From contig NZ_NFJL01000002.1 in NCBI RefSeq assembly GCF_002159835.1, forward strand, positions 124,001 to 188,000: 64,000 nucleotides of DNA, given 5' to 3'. Position 1 is the stretch's first letter. Every line of letters begins with the position of its first letter. A model generated the notes under the pieces. The model searched no databases. It saw only the letters and a program-made list of their open reading frames with translations, and was not told the DNA's origin. Source of the stretch: Blautia sp. An249 (lineage in GTDB: Bacteria > Bacillota > Clostridia > Lachnospirales > Lachnospiraceae). This document shows, one piece after another, positions 10,701 through 18,349 of this stretch. A program made the translations under genes and the position numbers.

Positions 10701-11650
10701 CGGTGAAGGGCTTCTGGGAAGAAGACGCGAAAGGAAGCTGCACCCAATATCCTACAGACGTACAGGTAACGATTCCGTATACAGAATCCGAATTTGCCGG
10801 TGTGATGCCGGTGGTATCTGCAGAGGATAAAGAAGATGAAACCATAGAAGTAACCTGGGAGAAGATTGCGGGAGCGAAAAGCTACCGAATCTACCGGAAA
10901 GAGGCAGGAGGCAGCTTTACAGGTCTGAAAACGGTGGATGCACAACAGACCGCCTATGTGGATTCTGCTGTGAAACCGGGAGTTACCTACTATTATACAG
11001 TGAAAGGCTTCTGGGAAGAAAATGCGGCGGGAACCGCTACCTTATATCCCACAGATGTAACGGCGAAGGTTCCGGTGAAAGCCCTGGGACTTCCTCTGGT
11101 GGAAACACGTTCTGTCAATTACTGTACCGTGGAAGTATCCTGGAGTTCCGTAACAGGTGCAGAAAAATATGTGATTTACCGGAAAGAAGCAAATGGCAGC
11201 ACTGCTTTTGCCTCCATTGGAACGGTTGACGGAAAAACCTTGAAATTCCGGGACGGAAATGCGAAAATGGGAGTGGCATATTACTATACGGTAAAAGCTT
11301 ATGCAGGAACGGTTGCCAGCGACTACCAGAGAACCGTTATGGGAATGGCGGTACCGTCTGCGCCATCTGTAAAAGCCTCTTCCTCCGGCCAGGGAGTTAC
11401 CGTTACCTGGACCGGATCCAAAGCAGGAGCCAATACCTTTGCCGACGGCTACCGGGTATTCAGAAAGACGGCAGGAGGAAGCTGGAAGACCATAGCAACT
11501 GTGGGAGCCGGAACCAGAAGTTATACGGATACCACAGGAACCAGGGGAACCACTTACTATTACACAGTAAGAGCTTATGTAAAACAGAGCAGCGGAACGA
11601 ACCTGTGGGGTACCTACGATACAGCAGGGGCATCCGGCGCAAAGAAATAA
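7718..11650 (+). CDS. Secreted beta-helix-like protein with FN3 tail
   Basis: The ATG at 7718 follows AAAGGAGG and starts a proper signal peptide, so the upstream ATG at 7646 is rejected; the product is 1310 residues. Order: signal peptide (1-30) and an acidic linker (32-80), as in the preceding protein; a long region of short repeated beta-strand units resembling a right-handed beta-helix (about 92-508); a module with the pattern H-D-W-N-x-G-x-V-T-K-P-P (about 517-551) seen in clostridial surface proteins; a helical FIVAR-like segment (about 556-622); a second beta-rich region (about 628-918); and four FN3 modules (about 928-1309). No catalytic residues could be recognised, so it may bind rather than cleave glycans. 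It ends in GASGAKK without a sortase signal. Confidence 0.75.
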   Translation: MRKKKKYTRVLACFLAAVMTAASFPVSAWGTVLEESPPLEEELLNQEEMLLQEEDEPEGELLEDPSADSGETNGGIQPLSDEDLPEENVLQVDGVDAFTVNSGEGWSYDADAGILYLDGYDGGRIVTRCDLIVELAAGSYNKITVDSGTGLGNGISFGENYTLDIRGAEGGEKPTLEVNGTSHAIQAVGSMSLKNLNIIASNEAEDGMDGSCGTIFSEYNLTVENCSLDLTSNGAALTCFDALTVTNSNVVIDADVVGIHANNRNLTISDTYLEVSAKASAALQSRFGGVYLTNCTGTLTADQVAVSTQNLDKKYITQMTGCELTITAPYGVLSYGDVKVSGGELEFKGNLIGIWAYTADAGQYTGDIYISDRAWVMSDTVKYICQASGSFNWDSSSFIRGVVFTEKTLYMHGNFQTQYDYVLNAGQNLEVVGGADVVISGGKTLDTSAGGTFVNNGILTNQGTVRYNGASTENNIWIDNQGDMIAADQNPLTNNNRVSSICTKLFAVIGNEIEVQHDWNQGEVTKPPTIYEDGVKTFTCQYDNSHTYTEPIAKLVKADYTGVEKVIEEAGKLNPENYEDFSEVTKAIESVQWDLDESRQSEVDAMAAAIQNALDALVELPDLAEVTGPGMDSQVFKSLEKALKAIEEQEEKGTYILTLLADQEWNVQGEAALPAKGLVLDGGGRSLKAGEGLQTIAAAESLTLKNVKLEMGGTDLVIRAEASKKKITIEDSVTGTLKGLRDETNPQRSFYVDFVIYGQNLEIGSITGVRNYLNNKVTDLFLYNWGSKDEPVNMTAEGITDLAGCEIDNSYLLLTGDCSSLGYLRNESPEGIIEIYVSGETLIDGFSMQGAKNLNVSLKEGAKLTVSENVWGTIPLSLEKPVPGEVVVHAEKGKADSFTWEGDSVYELGYRENGDYFVKEIMTEEKFSQEMPVVTATVLEDRSVNVSWEPVEKAASYRVYRKEAGGSFKGLETVSGAQSSYVDKTAEPGATYYYTVKGFWEEDAKGSCTQYPTDVQVTIPYTESEFAGVMPVVSAEDKEDETIEVTWEKIAGAKSYRIYRKEAGGSFTGLKTVDAQQTAYVDSAVKPGVTYYYTVKGFWEENAAGTATLYPTDVTAKVPVKALGLPLVETRSVNYCTVEVSWSSVTGAEKYVIYRKEANGSTAFASIGTVDGKTLKFRDGNAKMGVAYYYTVKAYAGTVASDYQRTVMGMAVPSAPSVKASSSGQGVTVTWTGSKAGANTFADGYRVFRKTAGGSWKTIATVGAGTRSYTDTTGTRGTTYYYTVRAYVKQSSGTNLWGTYDTAGASGAKK

Positions 11651-11677
11651 GAAAACGAAGGAGTGACCAGAGATTTT

Positions 11678-12928
11678 ATGGCGTATGATGCGGAGAACAA
11701 AATCGAAGAGACAGTAATATTAATCGGAGTGCAGCAGGAGGACTCCCTGAGAACCGAGGAATCTCTGGAGGAACTGGGTGAGCTGGCACGGACAGCAGGA
11801 GCAAAAGTGTGTGCCGGCGTCATCCAGAAACGGGAAAGTGTCCATCCGGGCACGTATATCGGAAAAGGCAAGATAGAAGAAGTCCGGGAATTACTGCAGA
11901 TTCTGGATGCCAACGGCGTGATCTGTGATGATGAACTCTCCCCGGCCCAGATGAAAAATCTCCAGGAGGAGCTGGAATGTAAAGTCATGGACAGGACACT
12001 TCTGATTCTGGATATTTTTGCAGGAAGAGCCAGAACCAGGGAAGGAAAGATTCAGGTAGAACTGGCTCAGTTAAAGTACCGTTCCGCCCGTCTGGCAGGT
12101 CTCGGAACCTCTCTGTCCCGTCTGGGCGGAGGAATCGGAACCAGGGGTCCCGGTGAGAAGAAGCTGGAAATGGACAGACGTCTGATCCGGGCACGAATCG
12201 GACAGTTAAGAAGAGAACTGGAAGAAGTGAAGCGTCACCGGGAAGTGATACGATCCAGGCGGAGCAGAAATAATCAGAAGATTGCCGCTTTGGTAGGCTA
12301 CAGTTCCAGTGGGAAATCCACTACCCTGAATTATCTGACCGGGGCAGAGGTACTGGCCGATGAGATGCTGTTTTCTACCCTGGATACCACCACCCGGATT
12401 TTAAAACTGGATCAGAATCAGGAGATTTTATTAACCGATACGGTGGGATTTATCCGGAAACTGCCCCATCATCTGGTGGAGGCATTTCAGAGTACTCTGG
12501 AAGAAGCCCGTTATGCGGATATCATCATTCATGTGGCAGACGCCTCCAATCCCCAGATGGAAACCCAGATGGAGGTTGTCTATGAAACGCTGAAACAACT
12601 GCAGGTGGTCAACAAACCGGTGGTGACCATCTTTAATAAACAGGATAAGCTGGAGGAAAAGAAACATTTCCGGGATTTTCGCGCCGATTATTCCCTGGAG
12701 GTTTCCGCGAAGACAGGGGAAGGGATGGAAGAGCTGAAGGAAGTTCTGGGAGAAATCCTGCGGAAAGGCCGGATTTATCTGGAACATCTGTATCCCTACG
12801 AAAGCGCCGGGAAAATCCAGATTATCCGTAAATACGGGGAACTTCTGGAAGAAGAATATCAGGAAGACGGCATCCGCATTAAAGCCTATATTCCGGGAGA
12901 GTATTATGCGGCCGTAACCGAATCCTGA
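11678..12928 (+). CDS. hflX: GTPase HflX
   Basis: This is a ribosome-binding GTPase of the Obg-HflX superfamily, known to act on stalled or stressed ribosomes. Visible features are the N-terminal HflX domain (to about residue 195), the glycine-rich linker GTRGPGEKKLE, the P-loop GYSSSGKST (about 206-214), the G3 motif DTVGFI and the G4 motif NKQD. The length of 416 residues is normal. A GTG at 11663 overlaps the AAGGAG sequence and cannot use it, so the ATG at 11678 is chosen, with a rather long 14-base spacing. It lies only 27 bases after the FN3 gene with no terminator between, so read-through from the surface gene is possible. Confidence 0.9.
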   Translation: MAYDAENKIEETVILIGVQQEDSLRTEESLEELGELARTAGAKVCAGVIQKRESVHPGTYIGKGKIEEVRELLQILDANGVICDDELSPAQMKNLQEELECKVMDRTLLILDIFAGRARTREGKIQVELAQLKYRSARLAGLGTSLSRLGGGIGTRGPGEKKLEMDRRLIRARIGQLRRELEEVKRHREVIRSRRSRNNQKIAALVGYSSSGKSTTLNYLTGAEVLADEMLFSTLDTTTRILKLDQNQEILLTDTVGFIRKLPHHLVEAFQSTLEEARYADIIIHVADASNPQMETQMEVVYETLKQLQVVNKPVVTIFNKQDKLEEKKHFRDFRADYSLEVSAKTGEGMEELKEVLGEILRKGRIYLEHLYPYESAGKIQIIRKYGELLEEEYQEDGIRIKAYIPGEYYAAVTES

Positions 12929-12963
12929 TGATTCCGGACAATGACTGGAAATAAATGGAAAAG

Positions 12964-13015
12964 AATACCACATATTGTGAAAAGTAAAAATCAAACACAA
13001 TATGTGGTATTTTTG
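12964..13015 (+). terminator. Rho-independent terminator after hflX
   Basis: A perfect 16-base stem, AATACCACATATTGTG (12964-12979) with CACAATATGTGGTATT (12996-13011), is followed by TTT. It immediately precedes the nrdD promoter. Confidence 0.85.
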
Positions 13016-13017
13016 CG

Positions 13018-13046
13018 TTGACGTATCTGCAGGGATTTGATACAAT
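13018..13046 (+). promoter_or_regulatory. Sigma-A promoter of nrdD
   Basis: TTGACG (13018-13023) and TACAAT (13041-13046) are separated by 17 bases. The start codon is 40 bases downstream of the -10 box. No NrdR-type box was recognised. Confidence 0.75.
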
Positions 13047-13086
13047 AAGTCTGCACGTATAAAGAAAAGAAAAGGGAGGCAGCAAA

Positions 13087-15459
13087 ATGTTCCAGGTGGA
13101 AAAGAGAGACGGGGAAGTAGCCCAATTCGAAATGAAAAAGATTACAGCGGCAATTGAGAAGGCATTTCGTGCAAAAGAGAAAAATTACAGCAGCGATATG
13201 ATGGAAATGCTGGGACTGCGGGTGACCGCTGACTTTCAGGATAAAATTACGGATAACCGGATTACAGTAGAGGACATTCAGGACAGTGTGGAAAATGTGC
13301 TGATCCAGTGCGGCTATGCAGATGTGGCAAAAGCCTATATTTTATACCGGAAACAGAGAGAGAAAGTCCGTAATATGAAATCCACCATTGTGGATTATAA
13401 GGAAATTGTAAACAGCTATGTGAAGGTGGAAGACTGGAGAGTAAAGGAAAATTCCACCGTTACCTATTCGGTGGGAGGTCTGATCTTAAGCAACTCCGGA
13501 GCCATTACGGCCAATTACTGGCTTTCGGAAATTTATGACAGTGAGATTGCAGAGGCTCACCGCAACGCCGATCTGCATATCCACGATTTGTCCATGCTTA
13601 CAGGATACTGTGCAGGCTGGTCTTTAAAACAGCTTATCCAGGAAGGACTGGGGGGAATCGAAGGAAAAATCACTTCCTCTCCGGCCAGACATCTGAGCGT
13701 GTTATGCAACCAGATGGTAAACTTTTTGGGAATTATGCAGAATGAGTGGGCCGGAGCCCAGGCATTCTCCTCCTTCGATACGTATCTGGCTCCTTTCGTC
13801 AAGGCAGACAATCTGTCTTACCAGGAAGTGAAGAAATGTATTGAGTCCTTTATTTACGGAGTGAATACCCCCAGCCGCTGGGGAACCCAGGCGCCGTTTT
13901 CCAATATTACTCTGGACTGGACCGTTCCCAATGATCTGGCGGAACTTCCTGCCATTGTGGGCGGCAAAGAAATGGATTTTAAATACAAAGACTGTAAAAA
14001 AGAGATGGATATGGTCAACCGGGCGTTTATTGAGACAATGATTGAGGGAGACGCCAACGGACGGGGATTCCAGTATCCCATTCCAACCTATTCCATTACC
14101 AGGGATTTTGACTGGTCCGACAGTGAAAACAACAAACTGTTATTTGAGATGACAGCCAAATACGGAACGCCGTATTTCTCCAATTATATTAACAGCGATA
14201 TGGAGCCCAGCGACATCCGCAGTATGTGCTGCCGTCTCCGCCTGGATCTGAGAGAATTGAGAAAGAAATCAGGAGGATTCTTCGGATCCGGAGAAAGTAC
14301 CGGTTCTGTAGGCGTTGTAACCATTAATATGCCCAGAATCGCCTATCTTTCCAACACACCGGAAGAGTTCTACAGGCGTTTGGATCACATGATGGATATA
14401 TCCGCCCGTTCCCTTCATATCAAGAGAGAAGTAATTACGAAACTTCTCAATGAAGGTCTGTATCCGTATACGAAGCGGTACCTGGGAAGCTTTGACAATC
14501 ATTTTTCCACCATCGGTCTGATTGGCATGAATGAAGTGGGCTTAAACGCCAGATGGCTGAGATGTGATATGACCCATAAGAAGTGCCAGGAATTTACCAA
14601 AGATGTATTAAACCACATGCGGGAGAGACTTTCCGATTATCAGGAGATGTATGAAGGAGAGCTGTTTAACCTGGAAGCTACGCCGGCAGAGTCTACCACT
14701 TACCGTCTGGCCAAACATGATAAGAAACGCTGGCCGGAAATCATTACCGCCGGTAAAGAGGGCGATACGCCTTATTATACCAACAGCTCCCATCTTCCGG
14801 TGGATTATACGGCAGATATATTTGACGCGCTGGATATTCAGGACGATCTGCAGACCCTGTATACCTCGGGAACCGTATTCCACGGTTTTATCGGTGAGAA
14901 ACTTCCGGACTGGAGGGCGGCTGCCTCCCTGGTTCGTAAGATTGCAGAGAATTACCGCCTGCCGTACTATACCATTTCTCCCACTTACTCCGTATGCAAA
15001 ACCCACGGATATTTAAGCGGAGAGCATTTTACCTGTCCCCACTGCGGAAAGCCTGCAGAGGTTTACAGCCGGATTACCGGTTATTACCGTCCGGTTCAGA
15101 ACTGGAACGACGGTAAAATACAGGAGTACAAAAACCGTACTCTCTATGATGTGGAGCATTCCCAGATAAAGAAGGTGGCGGCCAGCCGGGTGACCATTTC
15201 CCGGGAAGAGGTGAAAATCGAACCGGTTCCGTCCATGAAATATCTGTTTACCACCAGTACCTGCCCCAACTGCCGGATGGCAAAGCAGATGCTGCAGGGA
15301 GAAGAGTATGAGCTGATTGATGCAGAGGAAAACCCCGAGCTGGTGAAAAAATTCGGGGTGATGCAGGCGCCTACCTTAATTGTTATGGAAGACGGAAAAC
15401 CGAAGAAGTATGTAAATGCATCTAATATCCAGCGATACGTGGAAGAAAAAGAGGATTAA
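13087..15459 (+). CDS. nrdD: Anaerobic ribonucleoside-triphosphate reductase with C-terminal thioredoxin-like domain
   Basis: This class III reductase makes deoxynucleotides from ribonucleotides in anaerobes using a glycyl radical. Residues 1-95 are an ATP-cone regulatory domain and about 100-690 the catalytic domain. The zinc-site segment contains VCKTHGY and TCPHCG (around 635-655), and RITGYY places the radical glycine at Gly665. Residues about 705-790 form a glutaredoxin/thioredoxin-like domain with a CPNC active site (Cys726, Cys729) and a cis-proline segment (QAPTL). Such a domain could recycle the reductant, but that is inferred. The activating enzyme gene nrdG is not adjacent; the next gene is convergent and its stop overlaps this one by 4 bases. 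GGGAGG precedes the ATG. Confidence 0.93.
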   Translation: MFQVEKRDGEVAQFEMKKITAAIEKAFRAKEKNYSSDMMEMLGLRVTADFQDKITDNRITVEDIQDSVENVLIQCGYADVAKAYILYRKQREKVRNMKSTIVDYKEIVNSYVKVEDWRVKENSTVTYSVGGLILSNSGAITANYWLSEIYDSEIAEAHRNADLHIHDLSMLTGYCAGWSLKQLIQEGLGGIEGKITSSPARHLSVLCNQMVNFLGIMQNEWAGAQAFSSFDTYLAPFVKADNLSYQEVKKCIESFIYGVNTPSRWGTQAPFSNITLDWTVPNDLAELPAIVGGKEMDFKYKDCKKEMDMVNRAFIETMIEGDANGRGFQYPIPTYSITRDFDWSDSENNKLLFEMTAKYGTPYFSNYINSDMEPSDIRSMCCRLRLDLRELRKKSGGFFGSGESTGSVGVVTINMPRIAYLSNTPEEFYRRLDHMMDISARSLHIKREVITKLLNEGLYPYTKRYLGSFDNHFSTIGLIGMNEVGLNARWLRCDMTHKKCQEFTKDVLNHMRERLSDYQEMYEGELFNLEATPAESTTYRLAKHDKKRWPEIITAGKEGDTPYYTNSSHLPVDYTADIFDALDIQDDLQTLYTSGTVFHGFIGEKLPDWRAAASLVRKIAENYRLPYYTISPTYSVCKTHGYLSGEHFTCPHCGKPAEVYSRITGYYRPVQNWNDGKIQEYKNRTLYDVEHSQIKKVAASRVTISREEVKIEPVPSMKYLFTTSTCPNCRMAKQMLQGEEYELIDAEENPELVKKFGVMQAPTLIVMEDGKPKKYVNASNIQRYVEEKED

Positions 15460-16781
15460 ACATACAGTTCCCATACTTCTTTTAAAGCCCGGCATGCAGA
15501 AGGAAAGTCTTCCAGAGGCATGGCGGAGCAGGAAAGAAGCAGGGTAATAAAATCCGAATCCTGAGAGAGCGTTTCTATCCGGATTCCATGTTCCCCGGCA
15601 AAGGCCGGGAAGTCAGAAGGGGACCCCTGGGGGTCCTCTTTTTTAGGAAGACTCAGGGCAATGCTGGTGCCTGCGGAACCGATCTGCAGAGGAACTTCTG
15701 TGCCGAAGGTATCGGTTACCGCCTCCAGAAGTCCCTTTAACTTCGCGCTGTAGAGGCGGCGCAGTCTGCGGGTCTGGGAGGCCAGATGGCCGTCCCGGAT
15801 AAACTGAGTCAGGGCAATCTGCTCTGCCTTGGACGCCGTCTGGTTATAGTGGAAGGCCACTTTCTGATAGGCCCGGGAGAGGGGACGGGGCAGGATCATA
15901 AAGCTGATACGGATGGAAGGCAGCAAAAGCCGTGAGAAAGAGCCGATGTAAACCACATGCCGGCCCCCGTCCAGGCTGTGCAGGGAGGGAGTAGGTTTCT
16001 GCAGATAGACAAATTCATTTTCAAAATCGTCTTCCAGAATCAGACTGCCCTGTCTCTGGGCATGATGAATCAATTCCAACCGGCGGGAGACGGGCATAAT
16101 TTCCCCCCATTTGGTCATATGGGCGGGGGTTACATAAATAAGATCACAGTTTTTATTCCGGTAAAAGACTTCAAAACCGTAATCCTGAAATACAGATATT
16201 CCCTGAAGGAAGGATCTGGTAGGAAAGGAAACGGTTTTTTTGGTGCGCAGAAGGGGACAGAGAATATGCAAAAGGCTCTGGACGCCGGCTCCCACCACAA
16301 TATCTTCCGGTTCACAAAGAATGTTCCGCTGTTTCTTTACATAATCGGCCAGAGTTTCCCTGAAATCCCGTTCCCCCTGAGGTTCCCCGTAAGTTAAAAG
16401 CCGCTCGTCCTGGCGCAGGGCGCTTTTTAAATAGCGGCGCCAGAGATCGAAACGAAAGCTCTCCCGGTCTACCCCGGAGGAGGCGAAATCAAAGCGGACG
16501 GGAATCTGAGGCGCGCTGGCACGGGAGGGTGCAGATACGGGCCTCTGGGCAATCTCCGTAACGTAATAGCCGCTCTGAGGGCGGGAGATGATATAGCCGT
16601 CAGCGGCAAGCTGAAGGTAGGCGGATTCCACCGTAGTACGGCTTAATTCCAGTTCCTGGGCGCAGCGGCGCAGAGAGGGCATCTTCATTTCAGGCGGAAA
16701 GGAACCGTCCAGAATCCGCTTCTGATAATAGTGGTAAACCTGCATATAAAGATGTTCCGAGTCGGATGTAAGTTTTGGCAT
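15456..16781 (-). CDS. MocR/PdxR-like GntR-aminotransferase regulator, PLP lysine replaced by arginine
   Basis: The 441-residue product has an N-terminal GntR winged helix (about 1-75) and a type I aminotransferase-like domain. Family members sense pyridoxal phosphate bound to a lysine in a segment like SFSKxLxPxLR. Here that segment reads SFSRLLLPSIRIS, and the codon is CGG, so residue 284 is arginine. A Schiff base with PLP at this position would be impossible. The gene is divergent from pyridoxal kinase, with about 110 bases between the start codons, which points to control of B6 salvage, as PdxR does elsewhere. It may respond to a different ligand or bind PLP non-covalently. Confidence 0.85.
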   Translation of the reverse strand: MPKLTSDSEHLYMQVYHYYQKRILDGSFPPEMKMPSLRRCAQELELSRTTVESAYLQLAADGYIISRPQSGYYVTEIAQRPVSAPSRASAPQIPVRFDFASSGVDRESFRFDLWRRYLKSALRQDERLLTYGEPQGERDFRETLADYVKKQRNILCEPEDIVVGAGVQSLLHILCPLLRTKKTVSFPTRSFLQGISVFQDYGFEVFYRNKNCDLIYVTPAHMTKWGEIMPVSRRLELIHHAQRQGSLILEDDFENEFVYLQKPTPSLHSLDGGRHVVYIGSFSRLLLPSIRISFMILPRPLSRAYQKVAFHYNQTASKAEQIALTQFIRDGHLASQTRRLRRLYSAKLKGLLEAVTDTFGTEVPLQIGSAGTSIALSLPKKEDPQGSPSDFPAFAGEHGIRIETLSQDSDFITLLLSCSAMPLEDFPSACRALKEVWELYV

Positions 16782-16893
16782 TTAAACTGTCCCCTTAAAA
16801 TTTATTAATTTTGGATATTTTCACAAATCCACTTTAATGCTATTCTATCCGAAAAGAAAGAAAATAACAAGCAGAAATGACAGGAAGAGAAAA
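16782..16893. promoter_or_regulatory. Divergent promoter region between mocR-like gene and pdxK
   Basis: For pdxK, TTTCAC (16819-16824) and TATTCT (16841-16846) are 16 bases apart. For the minus-strand regulator, TTGTGA (complement of 16821-16826) overlaps that -35 box and leads to an AT-rich -10 around TAAATT. Overlapping -35 boxes would let one bound regulator control both directions. No clear direct repeats typical of MocR sites were recognised. Confidence 0.45.
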
Positions 16894-17775
16894 ATGAAGA
16901 AAATTGCAGTAATTAATGATTTATCCGGATTGGGAAAATGTTCCCTCACGGCGGCCATTCCCGTTATCTCGGCCATGGGCGTGCAGGCCTGCCCCCTGCC
17001 TACGGCTATTTTGAGCAATCAGACAGGATTTGACAGCTACTACTGGGACGACTATACGGAGCGGATGGAAGCCTATACAAAGCAGTGGAAAAAGGCGGGT
17101 TTTCGTCCTGATGGGATTTATACAGGATTTCTGGGCAGCACCAGGCAGGTGGAAATTATATTGAAGTTTTATGAAAAGTTTGCAGGCCCTCAGACAAAAC
17201 TGATTGTGGATCCGGTGATGGGGGATCACGGAAAAACCTATAAGACCTATACGGAATCTCTGGCAGAACAGATGCGGCGTCTGGCAGAGAAGGCCGATGT
17301 GATTACCCCCAATCTTACGGAGGCGCTTATCCTTCTGGAAGGATCCGAAGGAATGCGAAGCCTTTATGAAGATATGCAGATTATGGAGAGAGACGATTAT
17401 TTCCGGGAAGTCCGGCAGGCGGCAGTTCGTCTGGCCCGTAAGTTCTCTCTGAAAGGACTGGTGATTACCGGAATCGTCACAGAAAAAGAGGGAAAAAGAG
17501 AAGTCCATAATCTGATTCTGGAAGGAGAGACATTTTCCCTGGTGTCTTCGCCTATGTACGGCGGCGGATATTCAGGAACCGGAGATCTGTTTGCCTCCGT
17601 TATCAGCGCAGGAACGGTCAAAGGCGAGAGCCTGGAGACCTGTGCCAAGAAAGCGGTGGCGTTTCTGAGGGAAGGAATCCAACAGGCAGTGGAGGAAGGG
17701 ACGGATCCCAATGAGGGAATCTGTTTTGAACCTTATTTATATAAATTATGGAAGGAAAAGGAGGACTTAAAATGA
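16894..17775 (+). CDS. pdxK: Pyridoxal/pyridoxamine kinase
   Basis: This ribokinase-fold enzyme phosphorylates pyridoxal, pyridoxine or pyridoxamine in B6 salvage. Seen are the N-terminal INDLSGLGKCSL substrate segment, the VDPVMGDHGKTY motif in the middle and the anion-hole/catalytic SGTGDLF near residue 230. The ATG at 16894 follows AGGAAG (16882-16887); the upstream ATG at 16837 lies inside the promoter region and is rejected. The length is 293 residues. Its TGA overlaps the next ATG (ATGA), so it is translationally coupled to the transporter component. Confidence 0.88.
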   Translation: MKKIAVINDLSGLGKCSLTAAIPVISAMGVQACPLPTAILSNQTGFDSYYWDDYTERMEAYTKQWKKAGFRPDGIYTGFLGSTRQVEIILKFYEKFAGPQTKLIVDPVMGDHGKTYKTYTESLAEQMRRLAEKADVITPNLTEALILLEGSEGMRSLYEDMQIMERDDYFREVRQAAVRLARKFSLKGLVITGIVTEKEGKREVHNLILEGETFSLVSSPMYGGGYSGTGDLFASVISAGTVKGESLETCAKKAVAFLREGIQQAVEEGTDPNEGICFEPYLYKLWKEKEDLK

Positions 17776-18326
17776 AAACCAGCGAAATTTCCACAAGAGT
17801 AAGAGCATCAGAGAGAGAAGCGCTGACCATCCGGCGTCTGGCAGTCACCGGACTGATGGCGGCTTTGACTACCTTAATGACCGCTTATATTTTCCATATC
17901 CCCGTGGGGGGAAACGGCGGATATGTCCACATGGGCGACGCCATGATTTATATTGCAGCGGCTATTTTACCCATGCCTTATGCCATGGCGGCAGGAGCCA
18001 TTGGCGGCGGTCTGGCGGATCTTCTCACCTCTCCGGTATGGGCTCCGGCCACAGTGATTATTAAAATGTTGATTGTACTGCCGTTTTCCAGTAAGGGAAA
18101 CCGGATTGTAACCAGGAGAAATGTGATCGCGCTGTTTCTGGCTTTTCTGATTTCCGGTACCGGGTACTTCCTGGCAGAAGGGCTGATGTTTGGTTTCAAG
18201 ACGGCTTTTCTTGTTTCTATTGCCGGAAGCGTGGTACAGTCGGGAGGAAGCGCCGTAGTATTTCTGATTTTCGGTCTGGCTTTGGATCGGTTATCTTTTA
18301 AAAACAAATTCAGTCTGAGAGACTGA
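17772..18326 (+). CDS. ECF transporter S component, probably for vitamin B6
   Basis: The 184-residue protein is very hydrophobic, with about five or six membrane segments and the segment GGYVHMGDAMIYIAAAIL typical of small S components of energy-coupling factor transporters. AAGGAGG lies 7 bases before the ATG at 17772, which overlaps the pdxK stop. The energising module (EcfA/EcfT) is not in the window and would be shared. Pairing with pyridoxal kinase and a MocR regulator suggests B6 as substrate (PdxU-like); the sequence alone does not prove the ligand. Confidence 0.75.
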   Translation: MKTSEISTRVRASEREALTIRRLAVTGLMAALTTLMTAYIFHIPVGGNGGYVHMGDAMIYIAAAILPMPYAMAAGAIGGGLADLLTSPVWAPATVIIKMLIVLPFSSKGNRIVTRRNVIALFLAFLISGTGYFLAEGLMFGFKTAFLVSIAGSVVQSGGSAVVFLIFGLALDRLSFKNKFSLRD

Positions 18327-18349
18327 TAATAAGACGGAAAGGGAGAGAA

